Made by a program: the position numbers and the translations under genes. 64,000 nt of DNA from Datisca glomerata (taxonomy: Eukaryota > Streptophyta > Magnoliopsida > Cucurbitales > Datiscaceae), in assembly GCA_003255025.1 (NCBI GenBank), contig QANY01002293.1:495506-559505 (forward strand), read 5' to 3'. Under the pieces are notes generated by a model. That model made no database searches. It saw only the letters and a list, made by a program, of their open reading frames with translations, and had not been told where the DNA came from. Shown here piece after piece: positions 1-12,002 of this stretch (position 1 is the first letter of the stretch; every line of letters starts with the position of its first letter).

Positions 1-240
1 AACACCAAAAAATCCAATCACCACTCTTCAGCCTCCAAACGCCATCTTGAATGTGCAAATCTCCCTTTTTGTTGCCAAATGCCAGTTTAATGACTCTAAT
101 CATCAATCAACATCTTAAACACCATAGCTTAACTGGCGATCGCCTATGAGGCCCTTAAACGTCATTTATTTGGCCTCAATCACCATTTTTTACCCTAATT
201 GTTATCTTCACTAAATATCTAAAATTTATAATTTTTTAAA
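1..240. repeat. Repeat fragment with aaacgccat-type motifs
   Basis: The window opens inside a sequence with short motifs such as ccaaacgccat, caaatgcca and aaacgtcattta. The same kind of motif fills 2,906-3,345. The two may be ends or internal repeats of one element that brackets the PMD pseudogene. No coding potential is visible and the left boundary is outside the window. Confidence 0.35.
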
Positions 241-1263
241 ATAATTACCGTACACCGGACAAAATATCGATAAAAATAGAAAAAAAAAACTCTTTCTCTA
301 AATGCAAACATTCATCATTTTCTATTATTAAGTGAAATTAGATTGAATTAAGTAAAGATTCACGAAACAATTGAACACTTATTCAAAAACTCGTTAAAAT
401 TTATCATTGATAATGTTGTTGTGCTTTTGTAACAGAGTATCGAGCGAGACGTGTTTTCACCATATATTTTTATAGGTCGTAATGTTATGATGACTAGTAA
501 ATCCTATTTATCGGTTTGATGAACAAGTATAACATTTAAGGTTGGGTTCTACTGTTAAATCGAACATATCTACTAAATTTGAAATTAAATATAAAAGTTT
601 GAAATGTAACCTATTTTATAATTATAACCCCATAAAATTTGAAAAATAAGCTCATTTATATTTTTATTTATAACCCTCTTAAAATAAATTTTAAATCTAA
701 ACTTATTTTCTTTTCAAAATTAACCCCAAACTTAAAAACCCTATTCCCCTTCTTAAAAAACACGATCTCACCTTCCCCCTTTCTCAACACTTCATTCTTC
801 TTCTTAAACACTCTACTCTCATCTTTCTTCTTCATTTACTCTTCATAGCTCGAAATTCATCCAACTCGAGCCTCCCTCCATTGCAACGCACGAGTCAAAC
901 CTGCAATCTTTCATTTTGCACATCCCTTCAACACAAGAGTCAAACCCGCTCCCCATCAGAGCAAAATCCATCCAAATCCATCCATTCTGAGTCATATCCT
1001 TCTAATATTATATTATTTCACAAAAATGGTTAGAGGAAAGTACAAAGTTACAAATAGACATTGAGTTTAACGAGCCAACCGAGTTCGAGCGGTTCAAAAG
1101 GCCCTTACGAAGTCACTGGTTAAGGGGTGAAAAGATTTTGTCCAAAGAATCAAAATCTTACTAGTCATATTCTTCATATTACTCCAATGGAGCATATATC
1201 TCACCCAAGCAAACAAGAAATAAATTTTTCTATAAAGATTTTGAATTTTTATGTATTATACGT
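241..1263. other. Intergenic, no gene seen
   Basis: This stretch is AT-rich, with a pyrimidine-rich part at about 720-845 that gives a short chance open frame rich in Phe, Leu and Ser. I see no domain, splice pattern or repeat that supports a gene. Confidence 0.5.
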
Positions 1264-1747
1264 GTTAAAACACCTAAGAGATACTTGATTCATTCTGCAA
1301 ATTAGGTGTTTTTATGTGATGATTGAGAAATGTATGGTTGTTGATAGAAATACATGTGTTGGATGGAAAACTATAGTATTTTTTAGTGTCTGTAAAGTGT
1401 TCGACGAAATGTCATAATGAATTATATGACGTATTTTTATCATTGTCAGTTAGGTGTTTGACAAAATGCCACATTGGGGTTTATACTATATTTATATGAA
1501 TGCCCATAACATGTTCGATGAAGTGATATATCCTATCTAAGAAAAAAATGTTAGTTTCTTTTGTGACAAATTTGGGTGTTATGTGTTATAGTGTTAAAAC
1601 ACCAAAAATACACTTGAATTATTTTGAAAATTGGGTGTTTTTATGTGATGCTACTAGAAATGTATGATTATTGGTAGCAATATATGTTTCGGATGAAAAA
1701 TTATAGTGTATGTTTATGTGCCTGTAAGGTGTTTCGACGAAATGTCA
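1264..1747 (+). repeat. Direct duplication with ~329-bp period
   Basis: A block starting gttaaaacacc at 1,264 and ending near cgacgaaatgtca at about 1,415 recurs, diverged, at 1,593-1,747. Shared landmarks in the same order are gttaaaacacc, gggtgtttttatgtgatg (aggtgtttttatgtgatg in copy 1), agaaatgtatg and cgacgaaatgtca. The spacing of about 329 bp is constant across the landmarks, so this is a local tandem duplication. It lies just upstream of the PMD pseudogene and could belong to the same element. Confidence 0.7.
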
Positions 1748-1860
1748 CAATAGAGATTATTAATTATTTTCATTGCTTTCTTTGATATTTTTTTCTCAGT
1801 AATACATCTTACTTCACACACCTTTTTCATCGAGTCTTGACTTAAATTTTAGTTTCCTAG

Positions 1861-2640
1861 GCTGAGTTCTATGAGGATGGTGTACATGGTTTTGGGAACA
1901 CCACACTGATACCTATGTGGTATAGTATTCTACCTGAAAATATGAAAAGGAATGTCGATGCTTTTGAATTTAGATACTTTATAAGTATCTTGAAAAAGAG
2001 GGTAGATGGATCGCGTTCTCTTGAAGAGCCTGACCACAAAATGGTGGGATACAACCCACACCTTTCAATTAGATGAAGTGGGTAAAATGACGATGACCCC
2101 ACTGGACTTTGCTGTGATTACATGCCTTAAATTCGTTGGCTGACAACTAGACTACTATTTGGATCTGTACAACAACAAGAAGGCACTGCGGAAGCTAGTC
2201 GACAAACCGTCGTCAGAGCTTTGAGAAAAAAAGTTTAGTTATCAATGGATTTTTGATAAATATGTTAATTACAAGTGTACAACTCCTGAGAATGAGAAAA
2301 TATTGACGAAAGTGTTTCTTCTAATGCTCTTGGGAAGTACATTTTTTATGACAAGAGCAAAAGTCTATTTCTACTTCCTCCCCAACCTACAGAACATAAA
2401 TGAGATACGAGAGTATAATTGGGGGTGGTTTAGAGTTGTTTGTATTGTATTACAATATGGATGTGTTATGCCACGAGAAATGCGTAGCGACTGGGGGTTT
2501 CTGGAGAGCATGAGAGGTATGAGCTTGTGAACACTTTCTGTGTTTTGCATTGAGCAGATCAGTGGATGGCCTAGGTAGGTTTCCGAGAGCAGCACATTGG
2601 ATAGACAATGACTCGGGAACAAGGGTGTTGGTCACAACCT
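1861..2640 (+). pseudogene. Plant mobile domain (PMD/MAIN-like) pseudogene
   Basis: The plus strand around 2,039-2,140 reads WWDTTHTFQLDEVGKMT followed by TPLDFAVITCLKFVG and a stop. This is the characteristic start of the plant mobile domain (aminotransferase-like, PMD family), where a W..TTHTF.L..GE.T.TP.DF pattern is expected. Further downstream, about 2,290-2,500, a second open piece has LLMLLGSTFF and EIREYNWGW, matching the later LLG..LF and ...YNWG...L parts of the same domain. The pieces are in different frames and interrupted by stops, so this is a dead fragment. PMD genes occur both as host genes (MAIN, MAIL) and inside MULE- and gypsy-type transposons. The neighbouring repeats suggest the transposon-borne type. 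The family call is fairly sure and the exact limits are not. Confidence 0.6.
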
Positions 2641-2905
2641 TAAAGAATTATGTATTAAACTTCAATATGAGGCCCCGTGAGGTATGTGTTTTATTCGATA
2701 AATATGTATTTTGATTGTGGAATTTCAAATCTTTATGGGGAGGTTCTGTCGAATCGTTGTTTAGAATTTTAAACTGGATTCAAAGTTTGTTTGGTATATT
2801 GGAAGTGGAAGCAACTTTGTTTGTGGAATTTTTATACTCAAATTGAAAGTTGCAACAAAATAAAATATAAAGGAATTGAGATCGAAAACAATATGCAAAT
2901 GTATT

Positions 2906-3345
2906 GACACGGGCCAAACGCCACTTTGTCTGACATTCGGGGCCCAAAATAGGCTAGGACACCCCAAATTCCATTCATGAATGGTGAGTCCCCATCAATG
3001 AATGGCGTTTGGGGTCCAATTGGTCCTTTTAGACCCCAAACATCAGACACAGTAACGTTTAGGCCCGTGTCCAAGTGACACGAGCCAAACGCCATAACTG
3101 TTTGCCGTTCACCATCACTAAGTGGCTTTTGGAGCCTAAAATGGACCAGGTGAACCCCAAACGTCATTTATCAATGACGATCGCCATCAATGAATGGCGT
3201 TTGAAGCCTAAGTAGTCCATGTTGGGCCCTAAATGCCATTCTACCATGCGATTGCCTAAGACATTGGCGATTGGGTCCTTCCAAATGGACCTAATCGCCA
3301 GGCTCTCGTTTGACCAAGCAAGTGACATTTGGTTGGTGTCTGGTG
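2906..3345. repeat. 170-bp tandem repeat with internal inverted aaacgccatt motifs
   Basis: Units start gacacgggccaaacgcca at 2,906 and gacacgagccaaacgcca at 3,076, a period of 170 bp. A partial third unit carries the same vocabulary (aatggcgtttgaagcc, gggccctaaatgccatt). Each unit holds both aaacgccatt and its complement aatggcgttt, so each can fold on itself. The part at 3,061-3,090 also forms a small hairpin (cgtgtccaagtgacacg). The open frames crossing this region on both strands are chance products of repeat structure. Confidence 0.65.
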
Positions 3346-3589
3346 GTTGTGCAATTAATATGGGAAAGAATGTGACCGGGTTCATCCACATTATGTTGTT
3401 TTGATTTTACGACAAGTATCAAGTAAAATAATTTTTTACCGTTTAACGAACATGTATAACCCTAAATCCCAGTTCATGTATAGAACCAAAATCAAATAGT
3501 ATGGAGTACAATTATATATGGATCTAAATTCAAGATCCATTTCTCTATTTCATACAATTATGTCTCATATTTATCATTTTAAACATTAT

Positions 3590-3880
3590 TATGTTTTACT
3601 TAGCCATTTTCACACACTTAACAATTTTCTTACACTTGGTCATTTTAAAAAATTTGTTTATTTTTTGACACTTAACCATTATCATGTACTTAATTATTTT
3701 TTAACACTAAGTTATTTTCACACATTTAACCATTTCATACACTCGGTCATTTTCACAAACTTGTCCATTTTAATATATTTGTTTGGATACATTTAGTAAT
3801 TTTTACACACTTTTAACATACAACTACTTACTTGACTCGGTCATTTTCACAACTTAACCAATTTCATACACTTAGCCATA
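3590..3880 (+). repeat. 18-bp minisatellite, block 1
   Basis: This is a degenerate tandem array of about 18 bp whose units look like cattttcacacacttaacc with variants (tcattttcacacacttagt). The array stays open over long stretches because the unit length is divisible by three, giving a fake His/Phe/Leu-rich protein. A second block of the same unit follows at 4,236-4,462. Confidence 0.75.
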
Positions 3881-4235
3881 CTATGTACACTTATAAAATA
3901 AAATGTATGTCGTTTAAGAATTATTCAAAAGTAGAATCATCAATAATTCTTTTTTATTGTATTTATTTCATTTACATCCATGCCTACATGATTCACCAGG
4001 ATGACAGTTATCTCAGAAGAAACAAATGATAAATTTCAATCTATTTCAGCACTTCACAAGCAAAAATAGACATTTCCTTGTTTTTCTCTATTTTTTCAAA
4101 CTTATATGGATTTAATAGGTATTATCAATATATCATTTACTTGGAAGAAGTAGTAAACAAGAATAAGAAACAATTGTTGTATCCCGAAGGAATACAAAGT
4201 TCACTTTTATCTTTTCATTGAAAACTAACCACGAG

Positions 4236-4462
4236 TATTTCCATACACTTAACCATTTTCACACACTTGATTATTTTCATATACTTGATCGTTTTTATAC
4301 ATTTAGTCATTTTCACACACTTAGTCAGTTTCAAATACTCGGTCATTTTTCATATACTTGATCGTTTTTACACATTTAGTCATTTTCACACACTTAGTCA
4401 GTTTCAAATACTTGGTCATTTTCACACACTTTACCATTTTCATACACTTAGTCATTTCACGT
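4236..4462 (+). repeat. 18-bp minisatellite, block 2, with 73-bp higher-order duplication
   Basis: The same 18-bp unit as in block 1 occurs here. A multi-unit segment starting catatacttgatcg at 4,278 recurs nearly unchanged at 4,351, a 73-bp higher-order period. The two blocks are separated by about 350 bp of ordinary AT-rich DNA. Confidence 0.75.
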
Positions 4463-6413
4463 ACTAGTCTCATATGTAAATCTTAATGAAATAATAAACT
4501 CATCAGCACATTAAAAAATTTAATTCAGATTCTCCTTTAAAGAAACATCTCATTCATTAGTATCACTACATATGAGTATTTTTTTTGTTACAAACCCATT
4601 CTAAACACTCTAAAAACACACTGATAGATGGTTTGTTGAGAAACAATGACGAAGGATTTTTTTAATAATTGCTTCAGCTGCATCGTTTCATTCCAAGCTG
4701 TGATGTGTCTCTCATATCCAACTATGAAAAAATATCACATATTTATAATAGGAATCCAGCATATAAATAAGGTATCATCAATAAATAAAACGTCATGGCT
4801 TGAAAAGAGATTGGCATTTTGGCTGACATTCTTAACATGTAAGCAATAAAATGGCATTAGCATTACACAAATGCAAATAACTTGAGTATGCAAAGTAAAT
4901 GAACTTCAAGTATTTGAGTATTCATACCATCAAAAATTAATGCCTCCACCATTCTGTGGTGAATGAGATATGTGCTGCGCATAGCATTTAATATCAATGG
5001 AATTAAAATAAGCTTCAGAATATATGTCATATGACTAGAAATGAAAGAATCTAGAGAGAGGTATGATAAATAAAAGTCGAGTTCAAAACATGTCTTGTGC
5101 AGAAGAAGATAAATCCAATTGAGAGGATTAGATGCTGCAGTTATAGAAAGAATAAATTTATCAAAAAAACTGAATTAGCCAGAGACAAAGATGGTAACAT
5201 GTTACTAGCAGTTCAATATTTAATGTTAAATTGCATATATCAAGCGGCAGAAGCAGATCTAAGTGAAAAACATTAACTTCAATCATGACTTTACTTCATA
5301 TCGAAAACAAAAGACAGAAGTTTGCAGCTCAATAGCATAAAATCAAACATTTCTTCTTTTGTTGCCTGCAACGCCAATGATAATTTGGAACCTTAAAAAT
5401 TTTTCTCCTAAAATTTTTTCTCCCACTGAGCAATATTCCTTATTCAAAATTTAGTTCAATACCATGTCTAAGCAAGAAATGAAAAGAAAATTCCTTGTAT
5501 TCAATGAGCTTTTTACTATACCAAAAAACTTCCACAAAATAAATATTTTTCAAAATATTTAGATTAAGGAAGAAGACAAAACAAAAACACGAAAAAGAAC
5601 AAAAAATAACTATGACAAGGAGTAAATGCAATATAAGCACACACTGAAGTTTATAATACTCCTTGTAAGTATTCACTTGGCCATCTCAAAGAAACAGGGT
5701 TGAGTTTCCATTTTTGATCTACACACCACTTGAAAAGGACACTTTTTCCTTGTTGCAAATCTAAGATGTTAAAATTAAAACGCAATACAAAAAGTAGAGT
5801 TGACTTTCCTAAAACAAGGACTTTTGCATATTTAGCAAAATGTCCATATTTCAAGCCAACAAAATATGGGATTAACTCAAGTGAACAGAATACAGAATAT
5901 TAAGAGTTACATTCTTATTTCTCAAATGCTATTGAGATCCTAAAAGAAAATCTTTCAGGAAAAAAAACATGGATGTTGTACCATTTTTATAAGTAACATG
6001 GATGTTGTACATTTATAACATTATTAATAAAAATAATAAACCCACCACCATCAAAGGACTACAGGTTTAGGTTTAGGATGCAGCTAATCAAAACTAATTT
6101 CTCATTAAAAATATTAATTTGCCTGTAAAAGGGCTGGTCTGACCTTGATCACACACTCGAATAACACTTGCATGCAAAACTCCTAGAAATCAGCATTGGA
6201 TCTGCATTGAATTCATAAGTGCATGCTAAAAGTCTTTGGTAAATAAAGGAGCAGGTCCTCTTCACGAAGATGATATTGATACAAATACAATGGCAATACC
6301 ATCCTTTCTACTAGATAGAAGACTTAGACTAGCAAAGATAAATTCACTAGAGGGGATACTATACTAACCTGCTATAAAGAACAAGCTAACTTTTCGCTTG
6401 ACATAAAGAACAC
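4463..6413. other. Intergenic, no gene recognised
   Basis: AT-rich sequence. A few short open segments on the minus strand (for example near 4,930-4,980 and 5,651-5,854) have splice-like borders, but I cannot link them to any family. They might be introns, exons or UTR of the uncertain minus-strand locus described at 6,414-6,714. Confidence 0.35.
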
Positions 6414-6714
6414 CTTAACTAAATGGGTTGCATTTGTCTCCAATAGTCCACCATGGTTTATCTGTTGAAATTTAAATGGAAATAATCTAAAACATCCTAG
6501 AGTAGTATGAATCAACAGGAGTAGAGGTTTGTTGTAGAGCAAGTATCAAGGTTAGTTTTCCTTTCTAAAACTTGTGAAAGGTAAAAACAAAAACCAAGTA
6601 TGGAGCATCATAAACTGAACTAACAAAAGCCAACAGTAGTGTCCATCTACCTTCTGGAATGAGCTCTATTACTTGAGGCCAGTATCGAGGGCTATAAAGT
6701 CTCATAGTCTTCAA
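6414..6714 (-). other. Possible pair of coding exons, unknown protein
   Basis: On the minus strand, an AG-flanked open segment at 6,714-6,651 ends at a GT donor and reads TMRLYSPRYWPQVIELIPE. The next AG-flanked segment, 6,461-6,414, joins in the same phase and reads DKPWWTIGDKCNPFS, then stops (TAA). Together they look like the C-terminus of a small protein, rich in Trp and Pro, and unlike the low-complexity shadows around it. I do not recognise the family. Upstream on the same strand another open segment near 7,000-6,860 (about 50 codons) has no clear splice links. This could be a small real gene, a captured gene fragment in a transposon, or chance. Confidence 0.25.
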
Positions 6715-7199
6715 CTAAGAGGAGAAAACAAAGTGTTCGGTCAACAAAATCATTAGTATTCTTTAAATTTGTTAAATTGTTAACAAAGGAAAGATGGGGA
6801 ACTATAAATAGCAATGGTGTTTTTCCATTGAATATTTTGAACTTAAATTAGCTTGTTCTAGCAGAAGGCATGGCATGGGGTAACTTCACATAAACTTGTT
6901 TCTGCATAATGTTCAATCTCCTTGATTGTAATTTCAAGAGGAGCATAGACCAATAAACTAGTTTCAACATCAAATAGTACCAAAACATAAGAAATTCCAT
7001 AACTTAGCTCGTATTCTTATTTGTCAATCAAAACAGAACCAAAACTCAAAATTGTGAAATATGCAAATCACAACAAGAAGAAGATGCAAATCACAACCAA
7101 AACACTAAATCATAAACATTCAAATCCAGAAACTTCTCTAACAAGAGGAAGAAAAATGATCTAGGACAGAGAGCTCGATCATACCTGAGTATCGTTGAA

Positions 7200-7610
7200 C
7201 TTGAAGGATTTTTAAACTTACCAAACCAAAACCCTAAATCGTGAGAAAAGCTTGGAGAAGAGAGCTCGATTGAAGTCGATGAGGGAAGCTACTTTGTATG
7301 TGACCTATAAGTGGTGGTGGAGTCGTCTGAGCTGTAGATCGCGCACCTTGATTTTGGGTTGAAGAAATGATGATAGGAAAATGGAAAAGAGAGAAAAAAC
7401 TTGTGTTTTGTTCGTAGAAAGAGAGAGAGAGAGAAAGTGTTTTGTTTGTAGAAAGAGAGAGAGAAAGTTGAAGGAGATTGTTGGGCTACCGGTTGAGCTG
7501 GTTGCAAAGAAAAAAGGGGAAAAACAAATTAACGGCTGGAATTGTCCTGGCCAAGACAATCCCAGCATCAATGCTGGGAAATAATTTCCCCCATTAGAGA
7601 GGGATCTCAA
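7200..7610 (-). promoter_or_regulatory. CT-rich leader-like region
   Basis: Read on the minus strand, this stretch has CT-rich tracts (GA tracts on the plus strand at about 7,415-7,470), then gatttagggttttggttt, then a good GT donor (ggtaagttt at about 7,230). That is the look of a plant 5' UTR and first-intron start. It would serve the uncertain minus-strand locus at 6.4-6.7 kb. A short hairpin (attgtcctggccaagacaat, about 7,541-7,560) lies at its upstream edge. No protein is supported here. Confidence 0.25.
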
Positions 7611-8021
7611 TTTACATGCTTTTCATGTACGTTGTTTTCTATTATGTAATTTGATTGACTGATGCTAGCACAAAAAATTAAAACAAAAATATCAAAATAC
7701 ATGTTAAATTCAAGACTCTTTCAGAAACAGAAACTAAAAATGTTAGACTTTGGTTGCAAGTAAAAACAGAAATATTAGAGTTAATAAACTAATTATGTAA
7801 ATAAAAAAATTGTGAATTATTAGAGTTATAACATGTGGAACTTATTATGAGTATCCTTATCTTTTATCTCTACTATATTAAAAGGGGTTTAAGGGGATCA
7901 ACTTTTGATTTCCTCTTTTGTTATTTAAGCCTCATTAAATATAGTATATATTAAGATTAAATGTTTTATATTAAATTTATTTATAATTCTATTCACTCAT
8001 TATTCTTTTACTAATCTATAA

Positions 8022-9372
8022 TCTATAATATATATAAAAGTGTCAAAATTGGAGAAATATTTTTAGACCATTTTATCCTTATAGATTTCTTACTAATCCT
8101 TAATTACCCTTTTTAATGATATTGTAGTGTGAATTTAATTGACTATTTATCTATATATGTTGTATATCTACCCAATTCTATTTTTTCTTTTAAAAATCTA
8201 CTGTACCAAACTTATTAATTAAAATATACAAAGAGATAAAACATCTATTTTGACAAATCAATCTAACTACTATTCTTCTATAAAAAAAGATAAAAGATAC
8301 ACTTGGCATAGTAACCTATGAAAATACAATGGACATTAATATTTGTTTTACATTTTTTAGAACACATTCATTATACTTATCCATGTCCATGCATTTCTTT
8401 TGGTTAATTATGTCAATGTATGAATATATGTATCTACATAACTGATAAAGATAATGTAGATTTAAAATTTGATTTAACTTCTAGGAATTTAAATCACACT
8501 ACCTACACATTAAGACATGTTTTCTTTTTCTAAGATTAGAAATATCACTACAAAACATGATAAATATAATCGTTAAATCTTATATGAGCATTCACGTAAA
8601 GTTGCACGACTGTGATCGTTCAACGTGTCATCTTAACGTTAGTTTTTCAATAACGCAAAATAACCGTTATTCTTTTCTTAAGACAACGGCAAAGAACCAT
8701 TACGTTATCCGGAACAATAACGGTTTATCCGATTAGGATCATGTTCAATGAATTTACTCTTACACAATGAACTACAATAACTCATAAATAAACATTATTA
8801 TTTTTCGAGTGAATTTTTAACATATTAACTAATATAAATAATTAGAACTTATCATCATCAACATTTCTCATATTTATAATTTAATTCAAAACTTCATCAC
8901 AAGAGGACCCATAATTAAATTATATTAACTTCTCATAAACAAAAAAAAAATTGCACTTGTTCTATCTACATTTACATTATTTCATAATTTTGACTTTGAT
9001 TAAGATAAACTTTCATGATACTTGGTGATTGAATAGTTAACTAAACCATGATTTTTGATGATTGAGTGGGAAAACATCAGATAGTGACTTACTGATAGAA
9101 GTTCAAATGACGCTGAAATGTAACGTTGTGTAATCATCACTTTTTAGAGGTTATATTATTTTGTTTACAAATTTACATATATATAGTTTATTAGAGTATA
9201 AAAATTCATCAAACAGTCATTGTATAAGTCTTATTTATTGGTTACTAAATACTAGTTGTATTTATCATTCAAATGTATTTGATATATGATATTATGCATA
9301 TTTAATAATTTTAAACTCAACAGTGTTTTGAAAATATTATTCCACACATGCAACGCACGTGGTTATGACTAG
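8022..9372 (+). mobile_element. Non-autonomous Helitron (inner)
   Basis: A second Helitron-like start (TCTATAATATATATAAAAG) follows an A at 8,021. A second 3' end, CTAG then T at 9,369-9,373, is preceded by a GC-rich hairpin (catgcaacgcacgtgg), the hallmark of plant Helitron termini. No protein is encoded. It contains the CACTA-like terminus at 8,546. Confidence 0.5.
8546..8745 (+). mobile_element. CACTA-like (En/Spm) terminus
   Basis: CACTACAAAACATG at 8,546 matches the terminal CACTACAA of plant CACTA elements. The following 200 bp carry subterminal repeats in both orientations (aaccgttattc, aataacggttt, taacgttag). I cannot find the opposite terminus, so this is either a solo end or an element with a degraded partner end. 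Confidence 0.45.
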
Positions 9373-9969
9373 TACTTTATAAAATTTAGTTTTTTATATT
9401 GTGTTATTAGGAACGTGATTGATCATGTATATGATTTTAGAGATCATTATATTATAAACATTATTTCAATTAAGAACATTATTTCAATTAAGAACAATGA
9501 GTTATTTTTTATGTTTAGTTGTTTAGTTTTATAATAAATGTAATAATTTTCAATGTCCATTATATGTAGTAAAATAATTTTTCATATTTAATTTTTTCTT
9601 TCAAATCAGTGTTTTTAGTTTATTTTGATCTTATCTTACAATATAATTTTGTTAGAACCGTGCGTTCTTCAATTTAAAATTTTTTGAAGATAATTCATCA
9701 TCTCAAAATTATGCATAGTTTATTGAAGTTTGCTTCTATTTATTATAGTTTTATTATAAATGTATTATATTCAAGTGATACAATAATCTATCAAAATTCT
9801 TTTTATTTATAATAGTTTGATTGTGAAAATGAGAAAATTACTATTATTATATATTTTTTGTTTTAAATTTACAACATTTTGAAAGTTAATGAATGTATTT
9901 CAATTTTAAAACTCATTATACACTTTTAAAAAAAAATTGATACGTGTGAAGCACATGCTTTTTGACTAG

Positions 9970-10969
9970 TTTACTACAGTGAGTGTATTAGGGAATGCAA
10001 CACTTATTGATGTAAATTCCACTGGATTGTTTGAGCTACAGCCGACTGATCTCTCTTAAATGGCGCAGATATGTTCTTCTAAAAAACATAAATAAAAATT
10101 TTTCTTTTTCGTTTTTTACAATAAATCTGATGGATGTTTTCTAAAATAGGCCAGGACGGTTTAGATTTATAGAATTGTCCTCTGTCATTAATTTTGCTAT
10201 TAAATATAATCTCTTTCCATTTTTACTTACTAACATAATGGAAAATTAAAAAGTAGATGATTTGAGGCCTAAAAATAATTTGGAGGGTGGAAGGTGGGGG
10301 TTGTTCATGTGCTTATCCCTATTCCCTAACAATATTTTCATGGCAATATTTTGGATCGTTCATGTCCAAATCTCACTAATATCTTTTTTATCTTTAGTTA
10401 GTTGATTGAATCGTTCAAATTTGATAGTAAATTTAATTTAACTTCTCTTTTATCAAATTAATAAAATGACAGAGAAACTCATCCTATGTAAAAAAAAAGG
10501 AGTAATGAGAGAGGGGGAGTGACTTGAAATAATTATGGAGGGGTAACTAACGGCCATTTTGCTGTCTTGTGAATAGTGATTATGTCTCACTTCATTAACT
10601 GTGGACATTGAGTATAGGGAGGACCAAAATTTGACAATCACAGTATCAAGTATTTTTCTTGACAATGGCGAAAAAAAAAATTCTTTTGAGAAAATCTCGT
10701 TTAATTGAACTCTTATGAGAAAATCTCATTTAATTTACTTGTGTAATGAGAAATTTTGGGATGTGATATGGAAAAAAATCTTTCCAAAATCTTATATTAT
10801 TTTGTTCATTTATTTATAGAGTCTTATAATTAACTTGAAAGAACAATAATATACTATGAGAATTCATGTTTGCGTGTGAAAGTTGTAGAAATTTTGTAGT
10901 TCAAAAGATTAAATTCATTTTCAAAGTTTTAAAAATCGTGGTTATGATATTAAGAAAACTATATATTTA
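9970..10969. other. Intergenic, no gene seen
   Basis: AT-rich spacer between Helitron ends. Short open frames on the minus strand (10,453-10,665) have no recognisable content. The phrase ggccaggacggtt near 10,149 echoes the ggccaagaca hairpin near 7,550 but is too short to interpret. Confidence 0.4.
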
Positions 10970-11006
10970 CTAGTAAATTATCCGTGGATTGCACGGGACT
11001 GTGTAA
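10970..11006 (-). mobile_element. Helitron 3' terminus, minus strand
   Basis: On the minus strand the sequence reads cccgtgcaatccacgg, an AT-rich gap, then CTAG followed by T. This is a Helitron 3' hairpin and end. The element would extend rightward, but I cannot identify its 5' end before the viral cluster at 12.0 kb. Confidence 0.5.
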
Positions 11007-12002
11007 ATATGTTAATGATTGGCTTCAAAAGTTTACTTGATTGCTACATAGAAATAAGCACGGTGTGTTCTCATATGAATTTCTGAAGAAGCAAAATATG
11101 TTTATAAATTCAATGTGGTAATAATGATTTTCGATGAATAAAGGACTAAAATGTCTAAACTGAATTTTAAATGCTTATGGGAACTGGTTTAGAAAACAAA
11201 TTGGGTGGCCGAGAAGGTCTTTTTATTTGAGTGAAAAATGATAATGTATAAAAGTTTTTAGGTTCGTTTGATTCTACTTAAATTTATAGTTTAAATTTTT
11301 AAATTATAATTTATTTAAATTTAACTTTAATCTATATCTTAAAATACGTTTAGCTCAATTTATTTTAATTAACTTTAATCAATAACTTATTTTAAATTGA
11401 CGTTTGGTAAATAAATTAATAATTAAATTATTTTAATATCCCTCTTAATGATATAGTTTACATTTAGATCATTTCTTTAATATTTATTTTTTTCGAATCA
11501 TTAATCTAAACAATAATCGTTCCGTCAAATAATTATATTGTGAACCTACTGTATATCATACTGTCACCACCGGTAATATCCTAAATATCGGCCAAATACA
11601 GATCTAATTATAAAAAAGAACCCAAAAGACAGATACTGAAAAAAGGAAAATCCTCCAAATTGAGAAATGACAGAGAATAGATGAGTGGGAAGAAGTAAAA
11701 CTAAAAATTGAAAGTAAAATTCATCTGCCTCTGTTAATTCATCTTCTCATAGTAACGAATTGAGAGCAATGATAATGAGAAATGGACCTCGTCCTTTCCC
11801 CAATGAGTTGGCGGGTTCGATCCGATCTTCGGAGAGAAAGGAGTCCACCACGACGAAGAAGAAGAGATGTAGAGTGAGAGGTGAGCAGGTTCGAGAAAAT
11901 TTGACAGAGGCTAGAAAAGCGAATTAGTGATTTAAAGAAAAATACGGCGTGTGTACATATATATATATTCCAAATTCGGCGTGTGTATATATATATATAC
12001 CG
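11007..12002. other. Intergenic ending in a duplicated (TA)n tract
   Basis: No gene seen. At 11,945-12,000 a unit cggcgtgtgtacatatata followed by ttccaaatt is duplicated, so two (TA)n tracts sit side by side. The second tract directly abuts the left edge of the pararetrovirus cluster. Confidence 0.5.

Larger units (their letters stand above)
7867..9969 (+). mobile_element. Non-autonomous Helitron (outer)
   Basis: The 5' end reads TCTCTACTATATTAAAAGG after an A, which is the usual plant Helitron start. The 3' end at 9,966-9,969 is CTAG followed by T, preceded by a short hairpin (cgtgtgaagcacatg) and a T-rich gap, which is the usual Helitron 3' end. Insertion between A and T fits the family. 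There is no Rep or helicase coding sequence, so it is non-autonomous. A second Helitron appears nested inside. Pairing this 5' end with this 3' end, rather than the one at 9,372, is a judgement. Confidence 0.55.

Noticed and set aside
3590..4462. Possible CRISPR-like array of short repeats
   Set aside because: No unique spacers between the repeats; the units are directly adjacent and the organism is a plant.
3518..4467. His/Phe/Leu-rich open frames on the plus strand
   Set aside because: They are translations of an 18-bp minisatellite.
7381..7584. Arg/Glu-rich open frame over GA repeats
   Set aside because: The (GA)n tract gives RERERE-type peptides by chance; the other strand looks like a 5' leader.
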